Assembly: GCA_030704615.1 (NCBI GenBank) | Contig: CM060731.1 | Span: forward strand, 77,294,756-77,358,755 | Source of the DNA: Takakia lepidozioides | Lineage: Eukaryota > Streptophyta > Takakiopsida > Takakiales > Takakiaceae | Length of the DNA stretch: 64,000 nt | Direction of reading: 5' to 3' | In this document: positions 21,611-33,770 of the stretch, piece after piece | Numbering within the stretch: position 1 is the stretch's first letter | How the letters are laid out: every line of letters starts with the position of its first letter | Translations under genes and position numbers: made by a program | The notes under the pieces: model-generated | Databases searched by the model: none | Seen by the model: the letters and a program-made list of their open reading frames with translations, nothing else | What the model was told of the DNA's origin: nothing

Positions 21611-22395
21611 CGTGCACAAAAACACGGCATGAGCATAGGAAAACGTAGGCGTGAGCACAAGCCATGAGAAGTTGGGGCATAAAGAATATTCGGTATGTGT
21701 CATCTCCATCAAGGATTTTTGTTGTTTGATAGTTGCGTATTTAATCAAGTGCAAGTGACGCTTGATGCAATCAGTAATACGCGAAACTATAATTATTTCA
21801 TTCTGTTTCGCCAACGAAAGCATGGATACCGATATACCGCAACAAGCACATAACAATTCATCAGCGAAATAAAACAATCTCACATCGTCTCTTATGTGCA
21901 AAACCAAACACAACACATTTTGTTTCGTCCACGAAACCATTGGATAATGACCTACGCAGCGATACCTATTGCTGACGAAACCCATTATTTCGCTGGCGCA
22001 ACCCGATACCTTGATTTATTTCGCTACCGAAACCCATTGTTTGCCTCATTATCTTAAATTGTTCAATTATTGTTTGGTATTTGTGTGTTTTGGATGGTGT
22101 TGGTTATTGTGACTTTGTTTTTCCCTAATGTGTTATTCTTTGGTAAGATAAAAAGTTGTAGATATGTGGAACTTGGAGCTTGAAGATATACATTGCGGGT
22201 GGTTATTTTCATTAGGGTTTAGGGTTTAGGGACATAATTAGGGACAGAAATAGGCACACAACTAACATCTTCACTATTTTGGAACCTTATTCGCATGGAT
22301 TCTATTTCCATGAAAACATGTGTACCATGTTGCCATGTTTTTGTGCTCACGCCTACGTTTTCCTGTGCTCACGCCATATCACCAGTGTGCTCACG
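21611..22395. mobile_element. Inverted-repeat element, about 785 bp
   Basis: The left arm (about 21611-21670) contains GGAAAACGTAGGCGTGAGCA. The right arm (about 22330-22395) contains its reverse complement TGCTCACGCCTACGTTTTCC, with GTGCTCACGCC repeats around both. Arms of about 60 bases enclose AT-rich sequence holding small TTTCG...CGAAA hairpins. No transposase frame is present. A target duplication could not be fixed, so the family is open. Confidence 0.55.
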
Positions 22396-23909
22396 TTCTA
22401 CCAACCCTTAGAACCTTGGATTGTGCTCAAGAAGGTTTTTTTAGATCTTTTTAGAAAACATTTTCTGGTGACGCCCCCTGCTATTTGAAGGGGCTTTGGT
22501 GGCAGAAGATGCTCCAAAAATACTAACGGGTCATGTGTTCTGTATGGCCTCTTTAGGTTCCATTGCCAATGAATATGCCATACCAATTAGCTTTCCATGG
22601 TTGCTTTTGGGTTTTTGCACATAACTTCATATTTTGACAGCCTGTAAAAATTCCCTAGATATGTGACAAACTTTTATTTGGCGGCATCCAACTGCTGGTC
22701 ATTGGATATTTTTCTCATGTCTCCATCACCCGCTGGCCATGTTCCTCATTTCACCACAATTACCACCTTGGTTGCTTGTGTAAGATATCCATTTCACCAT
22801 TAAGTTTGTGAATGTGATACATGACACATGAGAGCAGAAGATCTGGAATACAGTGTGGATGCCTTGTGTAAGAACCCAACAAATGCATTTAACACTCCAC
22901 ATTTGGTTAACAGTATTGCTGCCCCCAGCTTCCTGACCTGTTCAATGCTTCCGTTTTCCAAGTAGTAAGTAGCACCAAGTCACTACTAGGCAGCCAGCTT
23001 GTTGCTAGCTCATAATTATGTTGTCTCATGGTAAGTCTAAATATGTATGAGAACTGTCTCTAGCACAACATCAACCTAATACCGCAATGGAGAGCAAGCC
23101 ATAATTTGCAGTTTCAGCAAAGATCTAGCTACATTTCTTGTAACACTTTCTCACCAATACCTGCACACAAGACAAGGGGGTTGTTGTCTCCCACCAGACA
23201 CTGAGCCACTCATGTAATTTAGTGACACCCTTCACACCTATGACATGATTGTTGTTCAGTCTGCAGGCACATATTGGATGGATCTCCACACCCAATAGTG
23301 GAATAGAACCCCAACAACCAGCTCCAGGAGGTTTAGTATTTTGCAAAAACAATGATCTAAGGCTTATCTTGAAGCCAATATTCATAGGTTACAAGTCAGA
23401 GATACCTCTTACTAGATTAGCCTCCCATCCTTTTCCTGCAAAGGCCATCCTGAGGCAGACAGGCACTACAATACAATGAATATTTCCAGCTTAGAAAATA
23501 GAAAACTCGGCCCTCGGTGCCCAACACTTTTGAGGTAACTGAAATTTTGGTTCATAACAAGCAGGTTTGCAGACTGCATGAAGATCATTAACAATTTCTG
23601 ATTACAATGGCAGCCTCCCGTGACGGACAAATTTTCAATTTACACAAAGTACATAATAGGGATTTTGGCGAGTTCCCATTCTCCAGTTAACAAGCAGGAG
23701 TAGCACTATCCAATCCACCCTCTTACAACAAGTTTCCTTTCCATTTGGGATACAAACAGAGACCAAATTTTCACCCAACTTTCTCAAACTGCGATGGCCC
23801 TCCTTTGTCAAGCGGGGCCAGCAAGATAGAAGAATAGCCCACTCCTCGATTGACCAATACTACCTGCTGCTATAACTAAATATACCATATACAGTACAAC
23901 CGCTTCTGG
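22396..23909. other. Intergenic region, no gene recognised
   Basis: No supported coding frame. The part from about 23500 to 23909 lies downstream of the CPP1 stop codon and probably includes its 3' untranslated region. Confidence 0.5.
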
Positions 23910-25482
23910 TCACCGCAGGTACAAAGAAGAAAACCACAAAGAGAAGAGCACAAATTCACTGACCACTACAACAGGTGACCCAATCCCCAATACAGGCACA
24001 ATGTCGACATGTAGCCATGACTCCACCACCCCTCCCACCACAGCCCCTGCCACCAGCCCCGCTATTGTAACAATTGTTGCTTTTCCTGCACCCAATTAGA
24101 AATTTTCATAAGACAAGGAAGAGGGGGCAGAGACAAACTGCAGAGCCAATATGCCAAGCTACTTTAGTTCATATCCAGTAACAACAGAAAGGATAGATTT
24201 TGAAACACAAAAGCTCACCTAACCTCAGATTCTGCTTGCGCAGAAAGTAGAGCGAGGCACCAAATCCGATAGCCAGGATGAGGCCAGGCACATCAGCTCC
24301 ACCAGTAAGAGAACCCTCAACAGATGGTGATGTCAGCCCACTTACATACATCCAGACAACAAGTGCCCCATAGACCCCGGTTTGTGTGCCAAAGACAGAA
24401 GGTGATGGAGTTTCCAATTGAACGGGTGCCTTCACAAGCACATTTCTTAGCCACTCAGGCCCAGCCCCTCCAATTGAAACGGAAGCAGGCTTTGCCTTGC
24501 GGACATCGGCATAGCGGATAGTGTTGTCCACTACTTTGCCAGCTCGACGTTGTGATAGGCTCTGCATAAGTAACATGTCATATGCTGCTTCTACCTGCAA
24601 TTCCCATCACACCCGCCTCAGTTGTCAGTCTTTGTGCCGTCACCCAAACAAATCAGTGTCCTTTATACAAAATGAGTTATGTAACGCAAAGATCTTGCAT
24701 GTCCTACCATGTCTCCCGGGTGCCTAAGATTAATGTCAGAATTGGCTAGAAAAGAAGTGAAATTGACGACAGAATTTCAAAGTGTTTGGAACTGTGATAT
24801 CCTTATCTTACAGGAACTGGGGCTGGAGCTGCAGGGAGTTGTCAGTTTGTCCTGTGGACCAGCTAGAAGAACCACTTGGGATGGTATGCCCATGGCAAAA
24901 GACATCAAACACCCTTCTGATTGCCTAACTCTTCGACAAAAACCACACAATCAGATCCCCAAGCCAAACTGGAGAATTTGAAAATAATATATCTGGCGTA
25001 TATGAGGAGCTAACCTGGGCGATTCGCTCTTGATCCCCGCTGCTACTGTCCACCAGGGTTTTCTTGGCTCCAAGAATTTCTTCAAAGGAAGCTCCCTCAT
25101 GCACCCCCAACAGTTTAAGGGCACTTTCCAATGACATCTCTGAGGGTATAGAATCATCAGCCATTGAATCATTCGCCTTTGCAATCACTCGCAACGAGCG
25201 CCTTTGTAGTTGATCTGGACTCCATCCTGATAATTTCCAGGCCTGCCACTCTAATTGGGTTAGCCTTACATACTGCCGACTTCGTCCATGATTTGAGCTC
25301 TGTACCAATGGAACGCTTTGGGCCTGGCCATTGGATCCAGTCAATGGAGAGCACACGCAGGTGCCAAATGGGGACCCTCTCCTGAATCGTAGTATTGACA
25401 CACAGGGAATTTCAGTCAAAGCGAAGTACGGAGAACAAGAGCTGGGTGCCGATGACAAAGACATGAACAGGAAGCATTGCAT
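23910..25482 (-). CDS. CPP1: CPP1-like chloroplast J-like chaperone (DUF3353)
   Basis: Three exons on the minus strand: 25482-25015, 24594-24219 and 24085-23910. Together they give 339 residues. Junctions are CAG/GTTAGC, TTGCAG/GTAGAA, TTAG/GTGAGC and GTGCAG/GAAAAG, and the frame is continuous throughout. The protein starts with a Ser-rich, transit-peptide-like region, then a J-like domain (SLESALKLLGVHEGASFEEI ... AYDMLLMQSLSQRRAGKV), then three membrane-type segments (VYGALVVWMYVSGLTS, VPGLILAIGFGASLYFL, and IAGLVAGAVVGGVVES with PVVVVSEFVLFSLWF). In Arabidopsis the family stabilises protochlorophyllide oxidoreductase in chloroplast membranes. Start choice is uncertain: 25593 is also an in-frame ATG, and an upstream exon could join at a good acceptor (CGGCACCCAG). 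The gene looks intact. Confidence 0.93.
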
Positions 25483-25974
25483 GTTAAGCACAATACTTGC
25501 ATCACTTCCACCTTTTCCGCATATAATCAAACTGGAGACGCGGAAATCAAATTCAAGATTCTCCCACAAAGGCCTAATTCTAAAAGTCCACATTCGAGTC
25601 AGGGTTTTGCAGCTCAAGTTGAAGAAACCTAATACATTCACACACGAAAGAAGATGAAAGCTCCATAACCAGAAAACATGGTTCCAGAAATGGAATCTGA
25701 AGGGAGGAATGAGTTGGAATGTCCCCTAAAAGCTTTTATTTGTTTAGGCTTACATACGAAATCTGGGAAAAGGTACACTTAATCCATCTACTCGCAAGCC
25801 TGATCGCTTCATGCCCGTGCTACATTGCGGCACAGCCTTAGTACTTTGCAAAATGGTATCTTAACCTTCGAAATGGCAACTTTGAATCAGGAGGTTAACG
25901 ACCACAAGTTACCCCAGCCAAATCTGCAGGGTTATGCAAACACTGTGGCAACGACACAGGACTGATCCTAGTGT

Positions 25975-26247
25975 TTACGAGATAACTTCCAGAAGAATTT
26001 CTCGAGGTCCCCAACAAGACGTCAATTGCGATATCCTGAGCTGTCTAACTGGAAACTTCAGAGGAAACAGATGGGGAAACGGCTCTAACCGGGCGCATTG
26101 CAGAGGCATATTCTGTGCGCAGGATGAGACAGCCTTATCCAAACCATTTTTCCCTCCTGGACCTGCTGTGATTGTGGAGGACCAGCGCCATGGAACCTGA
26201 AAATCCGACCCCAGGGGCGAGCGCGATGCTCGCAGCAAGACCGCCAT
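25975..26247 (-). other. Possible upstream exon or leader of CPP1
   Basis: On the minus strand an ATG-started frame reads MAVLLRASRSPLGSDFQVPW and is rich in Arg, Ser and Pro, like a transit peptide. It lies about 0.5 kb upstream of the CPP1 start. No strong GT donor was seen, so joining it to CPP1 is a guess. It may be untranslated leader instead. Confidence 0.3.
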
Positions 26248-26770
26248 AGCAATGCTTCTGATGCTCGTAGGGACTTTTCCTTAAGGCGTTTCTTAATCAG
26301 AAATTTTCGATGACCTACGTACGCCCTTAACAGCCTAATACATCGATTTGGTTTCCAATTAATTGGCTAATGGTACACCGAGATATTGAAGTATCCCAAG
26401 GCACCCACTCTGCCATGGAGATTCCGTAAAGAGCAACGGTCTCGCGTGGGACCCATTTTCTCTAGCTGAGTAGCTTACTATAGCTTTTTGTTTTCTTCTC
26501 TTGTTTCTTGTTCCTCCCCCCCCTTTTTGGGAACTTCACATCATATGCACGTTCACCCATTGTACATGTTGTAAATAAAGTCTTACAGGGTTTCATCATC
26601 ATCATTTTGGGCTGCCAGCAACCTGTATGTCTGAAGTCTTACCAACCCTTGTTGCTTGGAGTACAATATGGGTTTCTCAGATGTTTTGGAAACTGGGTTC
26701 ATAATCTGATTGAGAGAAAGTGTGTGGGAGGGGGGAAACTTGTAGGGTGGAAGGAGAAACAGGAGAAGTG

Positions 26771-28303
26771 ATGGTGCTATGGGAGATTACGCTGGCCACA
26801 GCGTACTTTCTGGGATTGAAAAGGACCTACAGACTTGCTCTGCGGTTGCAGCGTCGGGTTATCGGTCCCAATCACCCTCGCCTGAGGGAATTCGTCTACA
26901 GGTTTGTGCTCGGATGCCAGGTCTCTGTTATCTTTTTTCTATCTTGGAATTTAGACCTGCTTACCACAGGCTTTGGGGAGTTTGAAAAAGTGATTTGCAT
27001 GGTGGCAACTAAAGACTGCAAGGCGATCTTACGCATGGAGATAGAGACATATCATGAGTGTAATAAATACATTGGAGATATGGAGGCTCGGATGCGGTAG
27101 TATATTGTGCTGAGTATGCTATCTTTCTTGTTTCATATAGTTAAACCCTGTGCTCCAGAGTTTGGGCAAAACTGTATGATTTCAGTGGCAATATACCCTA
27201 ACGAGGATGAGAGTTAGTACTTCGAGCTTTTATTTGGTCACAACACAACCTTGTGTTTTGACTGTGTTTAATGACCGCGTCCAGATTTTGTAATATGGTA
27301 CTTCTGCATGTTAGGAGGTGGGCTCCCGTTGAGGGTGTGTACATAGCAGCTGGAGCATTTTGGGTGTCTCGATGGTTTCCTTAAGCGCAGATTTAGAAGA
27401 GTAACCGGATTTCTGCGATTTTGATTTTTTTAGAAATTGTTTCTCATGAGGATGCCTAGGAGATTACCAAAAGGTGTCATTTACCAGGATTTAGGCATAG
27501 ACACATAGAAACCTGTTGTGAAGCAAATTATTATGAATTTCATTTCACTGAACCTGCCCAAAGTGTGCGGCATTTCTGGTGGGAAAAGGAGTTTCCAGAT
27601 TATGTCTTCTTTTGCCCATGTTATCACTTTTTCCGAAGACAGTCTATCTCTTGTACATTATTTGCAACCTTTGCTCAGATTAAGGGTTTTGCACACCTAA
27701 CCACCCCTGCTGGTTGCTTGTAGGCGAACGAAAGCAGCCTTTACTCTGGCACTCAATATGCACAAGGAGATTCAGAGACGTGACCTCTCTGTTGGGCGGA
27801 ATATTGGCAGCCGAATTTTGCGGATGTTGGACCGGATGCGCCCTCAAGCCAACATCCGGGGATCTCCTCCTGACAAGTCAGGTGGGCAATCAGCGGGTCC
27901 TGTGGAAGGTAAAAGTGAAAAGGGGGATTCTATTAAACGGGCATCTAATGAAACAGACACGAAGCCTGTGAAGGCAGCAGGCAAGAATGAAGCACCCAAG
28001 CCTCCAGTCACAGCATATGTGAGTGGTCAATTTGGGTTTCCAATCAAGAATCAGGTTAATTACAAATCAAGCAGGCTAACACCAAAGCCTAGTATGCAAG
28101 TACTGCCCGTTGCTGCATTGGGACTCTGGTGGCAGCCAGTCAGGAGAAACATGGAGTCTATGCTTGTGAGAGATGGTCCCTTGTCCCACTCAAAGTTGCC
28201 CCTTTTTGGAAGGCTCCCCTCTACACACTTCATGCCCACCAGTGCGTTTGGAGTCTCCAGGGGTGTGCTGCGTGAGGACATTGCAGTTTGGATGCAGAGG
28301 TAA
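26771..28303 (+). CDS. Conserved plant protein MVLWEI family, two exons
   Basis: Exon 1 (26771-26901) reads MVLWEITLATAYFLGLKRTY and on to REFVYR. Exon 2 (27724-28303) begins RTKAAFTLALNMHKEIQRRD and ends with TAA. The junction AG/GTTTGT...TTGTAG/G restores AGG for Arg, and the 822-base intron has GT-AG borders. The product is 236 residues: a basic N-terminal helical part with a hydrophobic start, then a Lys/Pro-rich tail ending in a region with WWQPVRRNMESMLVRDGP. I recognise the N-terminal pattern from small uncharacterised plant proteins of similar size but know no function. The start region is near-identical in style to those proteins, which supports the ATG. It is divergent from CPP1, with about 1.3 kb between the two start codons. 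Confidence 0.85.
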
Positions 28304-29338
28304 CCAATGTAACCCCGTGATATTGGCTGACGAAGGCAGACACGAAGATGGCACTTCCCTGATGGTTTGGGGGTTTCACAAGGAGCTTGCTGAGAAAGTC
28401 TTGTTGGAGGTCAATCCAACCATCTCCAGCAGTGTATCATGTTGAAACGAGCAAGACTGGAGGACTTCAGTAGTACACGCCAAGGTTTCATGGCTGGAAG
28501 AAAGAAGTCCACTTTCTCTGCTGTAAATGTTCAACTCTCTTGGCCTTTGCAGCCCAACCTGCATTAGAACAAGTTGAGTCAGACAGGCAGTATTGGAGTG
28601 ACTAGAAGAGAGAGAGATCGGCGTAAAGAAGAGCTTTTTTGAGTTTAATAGACCACAACAACACATGACATGGATTATGGCACAGTGCTCCGGTCATAAG
28701 TTGCCCTAAGGAATCCCTCTTGTATATATGTGCAAGAATTCATGTTAGAGATATATCTATTTAGTTATACACATATGATCCCTAAACCTAGTGCATACTT
28801 TTCTACCTTGGGAATATGCTCTTTTCCTAAAAGCCCTGGGCACCATGGGGATTGTAGCTTGTAGAGCGGGCTTAGCTTGATGGGAAGGATCTATTGCAGA
28901 GTATATCATATAGTCATCCAATCAAATCTCTAACCACTGCATATGCAACTTCACATCCAAGTCCCCACAGCACATCAAAGTACACCCTTTTTAACCACCT
29001 ATGGGCAAGTGCCCATGTAAATAGATAGCAAAAGCTAATCACATCAGCCATTGTGTATATTTGCTCATTGATTAACATCAGATACAGCTAGCTGATCATG
29101 TCACTGTTGACGAGAGTGATAGCACCAAGACCCCAAATCAGGGTAGCCATTGATTCTTCAACCATCCCTTGCTTTTCATCCATGCAACCACCAGAAGAGG
29201 ATATTAGACAAGGTCGACTCCATCCCACCACATATGTAATGCATGCCCACGGCCATAAGAAGCGAGCTCCAGTGAGCGAAAGAGTATCAGGCCTAGTACC
29301 AAAGCAAAACCAATCCTAATACTATGCATCCGGCATGG
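28304..29338. other. 3' region and intergenic sequence
   Basis: No supported gene. The first few hundred bases are probably 3' untranslated sequence of the upstream gene. Short open frames here have no recognisable content. Confidence 0.5.
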
Positions 29339-29662
29339 TGTTGGAATTCGACAGAGAATAGAGATAAAAGATGAACTGAGAACTCTCCACCCAACCATAG
29401 GACCACAACAAGCTGTGTGTCCACCCTCCGAGCTCTCCCTATTTATACTCAAAGTCTACTCCAGGAATAGCTGAGACAACTATAGCATAACGCCTGAGTT
29501 ACCTCCAACTGCTATTCTGGTATCACTAATAACTGAAGCTAACTTTAGCTAACTGAGACTAATCTCTAACATTGACTTGTCAGCATTACTATTATTGTAG
29601 TCTGACTTGTCATCAGAGTAACTCTGAGTAACAGTAACTTGGCAAGGAGTTGATTTCCAACA
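29339..29662 (-). mobile_element. Copia 3' LTR
   Basis: A 324-base segment begins TGTTGGAATTC and ends TTGATTTCCAACA, that is TG...CA with short inverted ends. On the minus strand it directly follows a purine-rich tract (GAGTGGGGGTG), the usual polypurine primer site, and the RNase H end of a copia polyprotein. A TATAAATAG promoter-like site lies inside on the minus strand. The matching 5' LTR is absent from the window. Confidence 0.8.
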
Positions 29663-30450
29663 CCCCCACTCAAGGAGTTACCAAGTGAAACACTTACCTT
29701 ACTCCCATCAGTATATCTGCAACCATGTTGTTGGTGTTGCAATAGATCAGTTTGACAACTCATACTTCAGTCTTCTTCCAAATGATGATGAATCTCAATA
29801 TGCTTTGTGCGAGCATGAAAAGTCAGATTCTTCGAGAGAACAATACACCCTTGGTTGTCATCATATATGATCATGGTATCCTTCTGTGAATGACCAATAC
29901 TAGAGAGAAATGATGCGTGCCTTTGAGATGTAGCCACATAATCTTCCTCAGCTGAAGACATAGCAATCGTAGATTGTTTCTTGCTGCTCCAGCTAATAGC
30001 TCCATTTGCTTGTATAAAAACATAGCCAGATATAGAATGGCGGTCATGAACATTACCAGCCCAATCTGCATCATAATAGCCGTATAGCTCTATGCTTTTG
30101 CAAGCATTATCTGAGATACCATATGAAGCCACTTGGTTGGACAACCCGACACTATCATTGTTCTTTCTCAAGCACAGACCATAGTCCAGTGTGCCTCTCA
30201 GATAACGGAAAATCCGCTTTACTGCAACCCAATGGAGTTGCCCAGGGTTAGCCACAAATTGGCTTACGACCCTCACTGCTTGTGCAATATTTGGCCTAGT
30301 ACAGACCATTGCATACGTGAGACTTCCCCACAACACTTTGATAGGAACATCTTTCATTGTCTCCAAGTCTGCAGCACTCTTAGGACTCATCACCTTCGAG
30401 AGTTTGCAATTTGGAACCAATGGGGTATTTACCGATATACTTTCAGCCAT
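29663..30450 (-). pseudogene. Ty1/copia reverse transcriptase-RNase H fragment
   Basis: The minus strand reads the C-terminal part of a copia polyprotein: LWGSLTYAMVCTRPNIAQAV, then WVAVKRIFRYLRGTLDYGL, the RNase H start YGYYDADWAGNVHDRHSISG, then WSSKKQSTIAMSSAEEDYVA and ARTKHIEIHHHLEED. Frame is lost after HLEED, where CNTNNMVADIL appears in another frame. The 5' part of the element is missing beyond about 30450, so this is a truncated copy, not an active element. Confidence 0.85.
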
Positions 30451-31055
30451 GTACTGTGTGGGATGTCTCCTTAGAGCTTCTAGTGTAGGGCAATCTCTTT
30501 CTACCCCATGTAGTGCAGCAACTACTCACATTCCGGTGATGTTCTCAGCTGCCAAAATGTGCCAAGGTGGAAGCGTTGGAGTGCTGGTTCTACCCTAGGG
30601 ATGTCTTGAATGAATAAGCATTGAGGGGAGGACTAAAAGAATTGAAAGAGAGAGAGAAAAGAGGAAATGTGAGGGTAATTTGGGCTCACGAGCCTGTGAC
30701 CACATGATGGAGAGGTGATAGTTGGTACTAGTAATTGATCAACCCCACGGGAAATTCACCCGGGGGCGATGCTGCTACTGGATTGTGGTGAAACATTGGT
30801 GTATGCACTCACTAAGCTCGCCTATAAGCGACAATGAGCCTCTGCTTCATTTTCTCTTCCGCTGTGGGGCAGCAGGTGCGGAATATGAACACGAGATTTA
30901 ACGGATAATGTCAGGGTGTTTACGTAGCCCCTTTTTTCACACCACACTATGAGGAACATTTGGATATGCTGCCATTGACATAGATGCTAAATGAGGTTAG
31001 CATATAGTCACAGATATTGGTCCATGAAAACGACCAGGGAGCAGCTGAGCAGCCT
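30451..31055. other. Intergenic, no gene recognised
   Basis: Unremarkable sequence between the copia break point and the first MITE. No supported frame, RNA or repeat. Confidence 0.4.
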
Positions 31056-31063
31056 GTCTGAAC

Positions 31064-31588
31064 CAGTGTTGGACTGATATACCGATATATCAATACTGGT
31101 ATGAAGTACCAGACCAGATTGCCTAGCATATACCCGTATTGGCCTGGTATTTGCTTCCTAATACTGTGGACGATATCCTACCAGTCTAGTAGGTGGTTGA
31201 AAATTTGGTACCTGATACCAGTACCATATCCATATTTTGTGAGGAAAACCTAGGTATCAATACTTTGAGGAACTTGAGGAATACTTTGAGGAATAAAATC
31301 AATGAGAAGCATGCTTGTACACATTTATATGAGAAGAGGGTCTTTCAATTTTTAACATATCATGAGTTTTTTTGATACCAGACCAGTATTGATAATACCC
31401 TGGTATCGATTTCTAAAAATTCTTGCTATTGATACCCGTAAAACACCACACTAATCAGGTATTATTAATACCACCATGGTATCCAAATCTCAGATTTTTG
31501 CCAATACCAGTACCTCCTTGGTATCACAATTGGTCGGAGGCCTATATACCAGTACCAGCCTGGTAAATACGATACCAGTCCAACACTG
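31064..31588. mobile_element. Non-autonomous hAT-like element, copy B
   Basis: Left end CAGTGTTGGACTGATATACC, right end GATACCAGTCCAACACTG. Flanks are GTCTGAAC (31056-31063) and GTTTGAAC (31589-31596), an 8-bp duplication with one change. The 525-bp interior is again full of ATACCAG/CTGGTAT motifs and matches copy A at 18664 in its ends. Confidence 0.88.
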
Positions 31589-31596
31589 GTTTGAAC

Positions 31597-31882
31597 CAAT
31601 GTTGGGCGGGTATGTCACTAAGAACATGACCTACGGGCCCGGACTTGTCAATATGTAAACCCTTTAGAAGCCTACCGGGCCCGGGCTTGTGAGGATATTA
31701 AGACGTGTGTTGTCCAGCGGATATGCATAGTCATTTTTTTGTTGTCGGTCATGGACATGGAGAGCCAAACCCACCTAGGCAGGTCTCGGGCCGGGTAAGA
31801 GGTATGGATGGGCCCGGCGGTCAGGGCTGGATATATACCCTGGTGCACACCCGGCTCTGACCAGTGTAGACGCCCAACACTG
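31597..31882. mobile_element. Second hAT-like MITE abutting copy B
   Basis: Begins CAATGTTGGGCGGGT and ends ACGCCCAACACTG, an inverted repeat of the CARTGTTGGGCG type. Flanks are GTTTGAAC (shared with copy B) and GTCTGAAC (31883-31890). The interior is GC-richer (GGGCCCGG runs) and differs from copy B, so this is a related but distinct MITE. Confidence 0.8.
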
Positions 31883-32034
31883 GTCTGAACCGGTACCTTG
31901 CATCAAACTTCACATGACATTACTTCCGAGGCACTTCGCCCTATTTCCATGGACACACCCAGGTGTCTTACATTCCCGCTCAGCTCTTTTTTCTGGTCCT
32001 TCTTGCCCACTCATGCTCATGGCGCTCATGAAAT

Positions 32035-32290
32035 AGCAATCCCCGTTGAAAGCCCTCGATGAGGAGGGGTGCACCGACGTGGTCTCCTAATTTTTGGACC
32101 TACGGTGTGGGAGATATGGAGTTTCAAGTACTTTTGGTCGTTGGAAACTCGTGAAAAATAGTAAAGTGGGCTTTCCTCGAACAATGATGTGGAGATCTCC
32201 CAAAATGTAGGGCCTTTGGATACATAGGGATTGCACTTGGACTTAGATGGCATTGGACACTTGGGCCAATGACACAGGCTACCCTAGTAC
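32035..32290. repeat. Dispersed repeat unit, copy 1
   Basis: Contains CGATGAGGAGGGGTGCACCG, then AAGTACTTTTGGTCG, then GGACACTTGGGCCAA followed by ACACAGGCTACCCTAG. The same landmarks in the same order recur at 33235-33770. Confidence 0.75.
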
Positions 32291-32539
32291 TCATGAAATA
32301 GCAACCCCCATCCAAGTATAATGGTAGTCATGACTCACAATCATATGAACCACGTCCGTGTCTGAGGTCAATTATCTTTCACCATAGCTCCGTACATCAC
32401 GGAGTGATATAGTCATATATTTGTCTCCTTGTGGCCAAACACTTGGGACTAAATGGCTTCCACGACTCTATAATCATATATTTGGTCAAATATGCCATGA
32501 CTTGGAGAATGGCATAATCATGAAAACCGCAATGTATTG

Positions 32540-33125
32540 GACTGTAGCTTATTATTAGACAAATTTAGGTGAGTTAGGTTGGTAATTGTGTGTTAGAACA
32601 CACAAATGATGTAGGTGTATTAATTAATCAATTGCATTGAAGCTACTAACTTGTTACTTATTATTAGGCATTTAAATTAGGTGGTCATTGCATGCAGGTT
32701 AGGTTGTGCTAAGTGTGTGTTGACTGCAATGTCTGTCAATAACACAATGCTAAGGTGTCTTAATTAATTCATTATAGGAACAACAAGAATTTAATGATTT
32801 ATTAGCTTATTATGAGACAAATTTAGGTGGGTTAGGTTGGTAATTGAGGGGTAATTGTGTGTTGACAATGTCTATCAAGAACACACAAGTGACTCAGTAA
32901 CCAAGCAGTTGCATGAACAATCAGAATCTACTAGCGTATTATTGGGCATATAAATTAGGTGGTCATTGTGTGCAAGTTAGGTTGCACTAAGTGTGTGTTG
33001 ACAATGTCTATCAAGAACACAACATTGCTCAAGTATATTAACTAATTCATTATAGGAACAAGAAGAATTTATTAGCATATTATTAGATAATTTTAGGTGG
33101 GTTAGGTTGGTGAGTATGTGTTGAC
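32540..33125 (+). repeat. Tandem repeat, about 130-190 bp units, part 1
   Basis: Each unit carries TTAGGTTG, GTGTGTTGACAATGTC with TATCAAGAACACA, and a GAACAACAAGAAT block followed by TACTAGCTTATTATTAGGCAT. About four diverged units are visible. The array resumes at 33770 after an interruption. Confidence 0.75.
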
Positions 33126-33234
33126 AATCAATATATGCAGCAAGATGTTTGTTTTGTTTTGTTTTGTTTGTTTGTTTGTTTTGTAGATTTGAGATGTCCC
33201 AAACTGCGGGGGGGCCCACCCTGAGTGCTTGGTA

Positions 33235-33770
33235 CCGTTGAAAGCAATCGATGAGGAGGGGTGCACCGGCTTGGTCTCATGATGCGCCTCGCCAGAGCGC
33301 GTTTGTTTCTTTCGTATTCCCCCGATAAGAGAAGAACAAGCGGTGAGGGAGATGTAGAAATCCAAGTACTTTTGGTCGCTGGAAATTCATAAAAAATAGC
33401 AAAAATGGCAAAGTGGGCATTCCTAGGATAGTAGTTGGAGCCTCGAGGGGAGAGATATCAAGGGAAAGGTCTCCGGTTCAATCTGGTCGTAGGCTCTGTG
33501 GAAAAAAACTTACTTAGATGACATTGGACACTTGGGCCAACAGCAAAGACTACCTAGAGGTTGCATTTGGGCCTCGACATAGGAAACGCACTTTGATACA
33601 TAGGGGATTGCACTTGGAGATAGATGACACGGGACACTTGGGCCAACGGCACAGGCTACACTAGAGGTCGCACTTGACCTCGACATAGGAGACGCACTGG
33701 GATACATAGGGGATTGCACTTGGGCTTAGATGACACTGGACATTTGGGCCAACGGCACAGGCTACCCAAG
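33235..33770. repeat. Dispersed repeat unit, copy 2, with internal triplication
   Basis: Repeats the landmarks of 32035-32290. The last 260 bases are three tandem copies of an about 90-bp subunit marked by GATACATAGGGGATTGCACT and GGACACTTGGGCCAACGGCA. It splits the tandem array on either side. Confidence 0.75.

Noticed and set aside
22208-22238. Interstitial telomere-like TTTAGGG repeats
   Set aside because: Only two to three copies; too short to be more than chance in AT-rich plant DNA.
23249-23479. Plus-strand 76-codon frame near 23.3 kb
   Set aside because: No ATG context, no domain and no neighbouring exons; probably chance.
24324-24521. Plus-strand open frame across CPP1 exon 2
   Set aside because: Shadow of the minus-strand gene, whose frame and splice sites are well supported.
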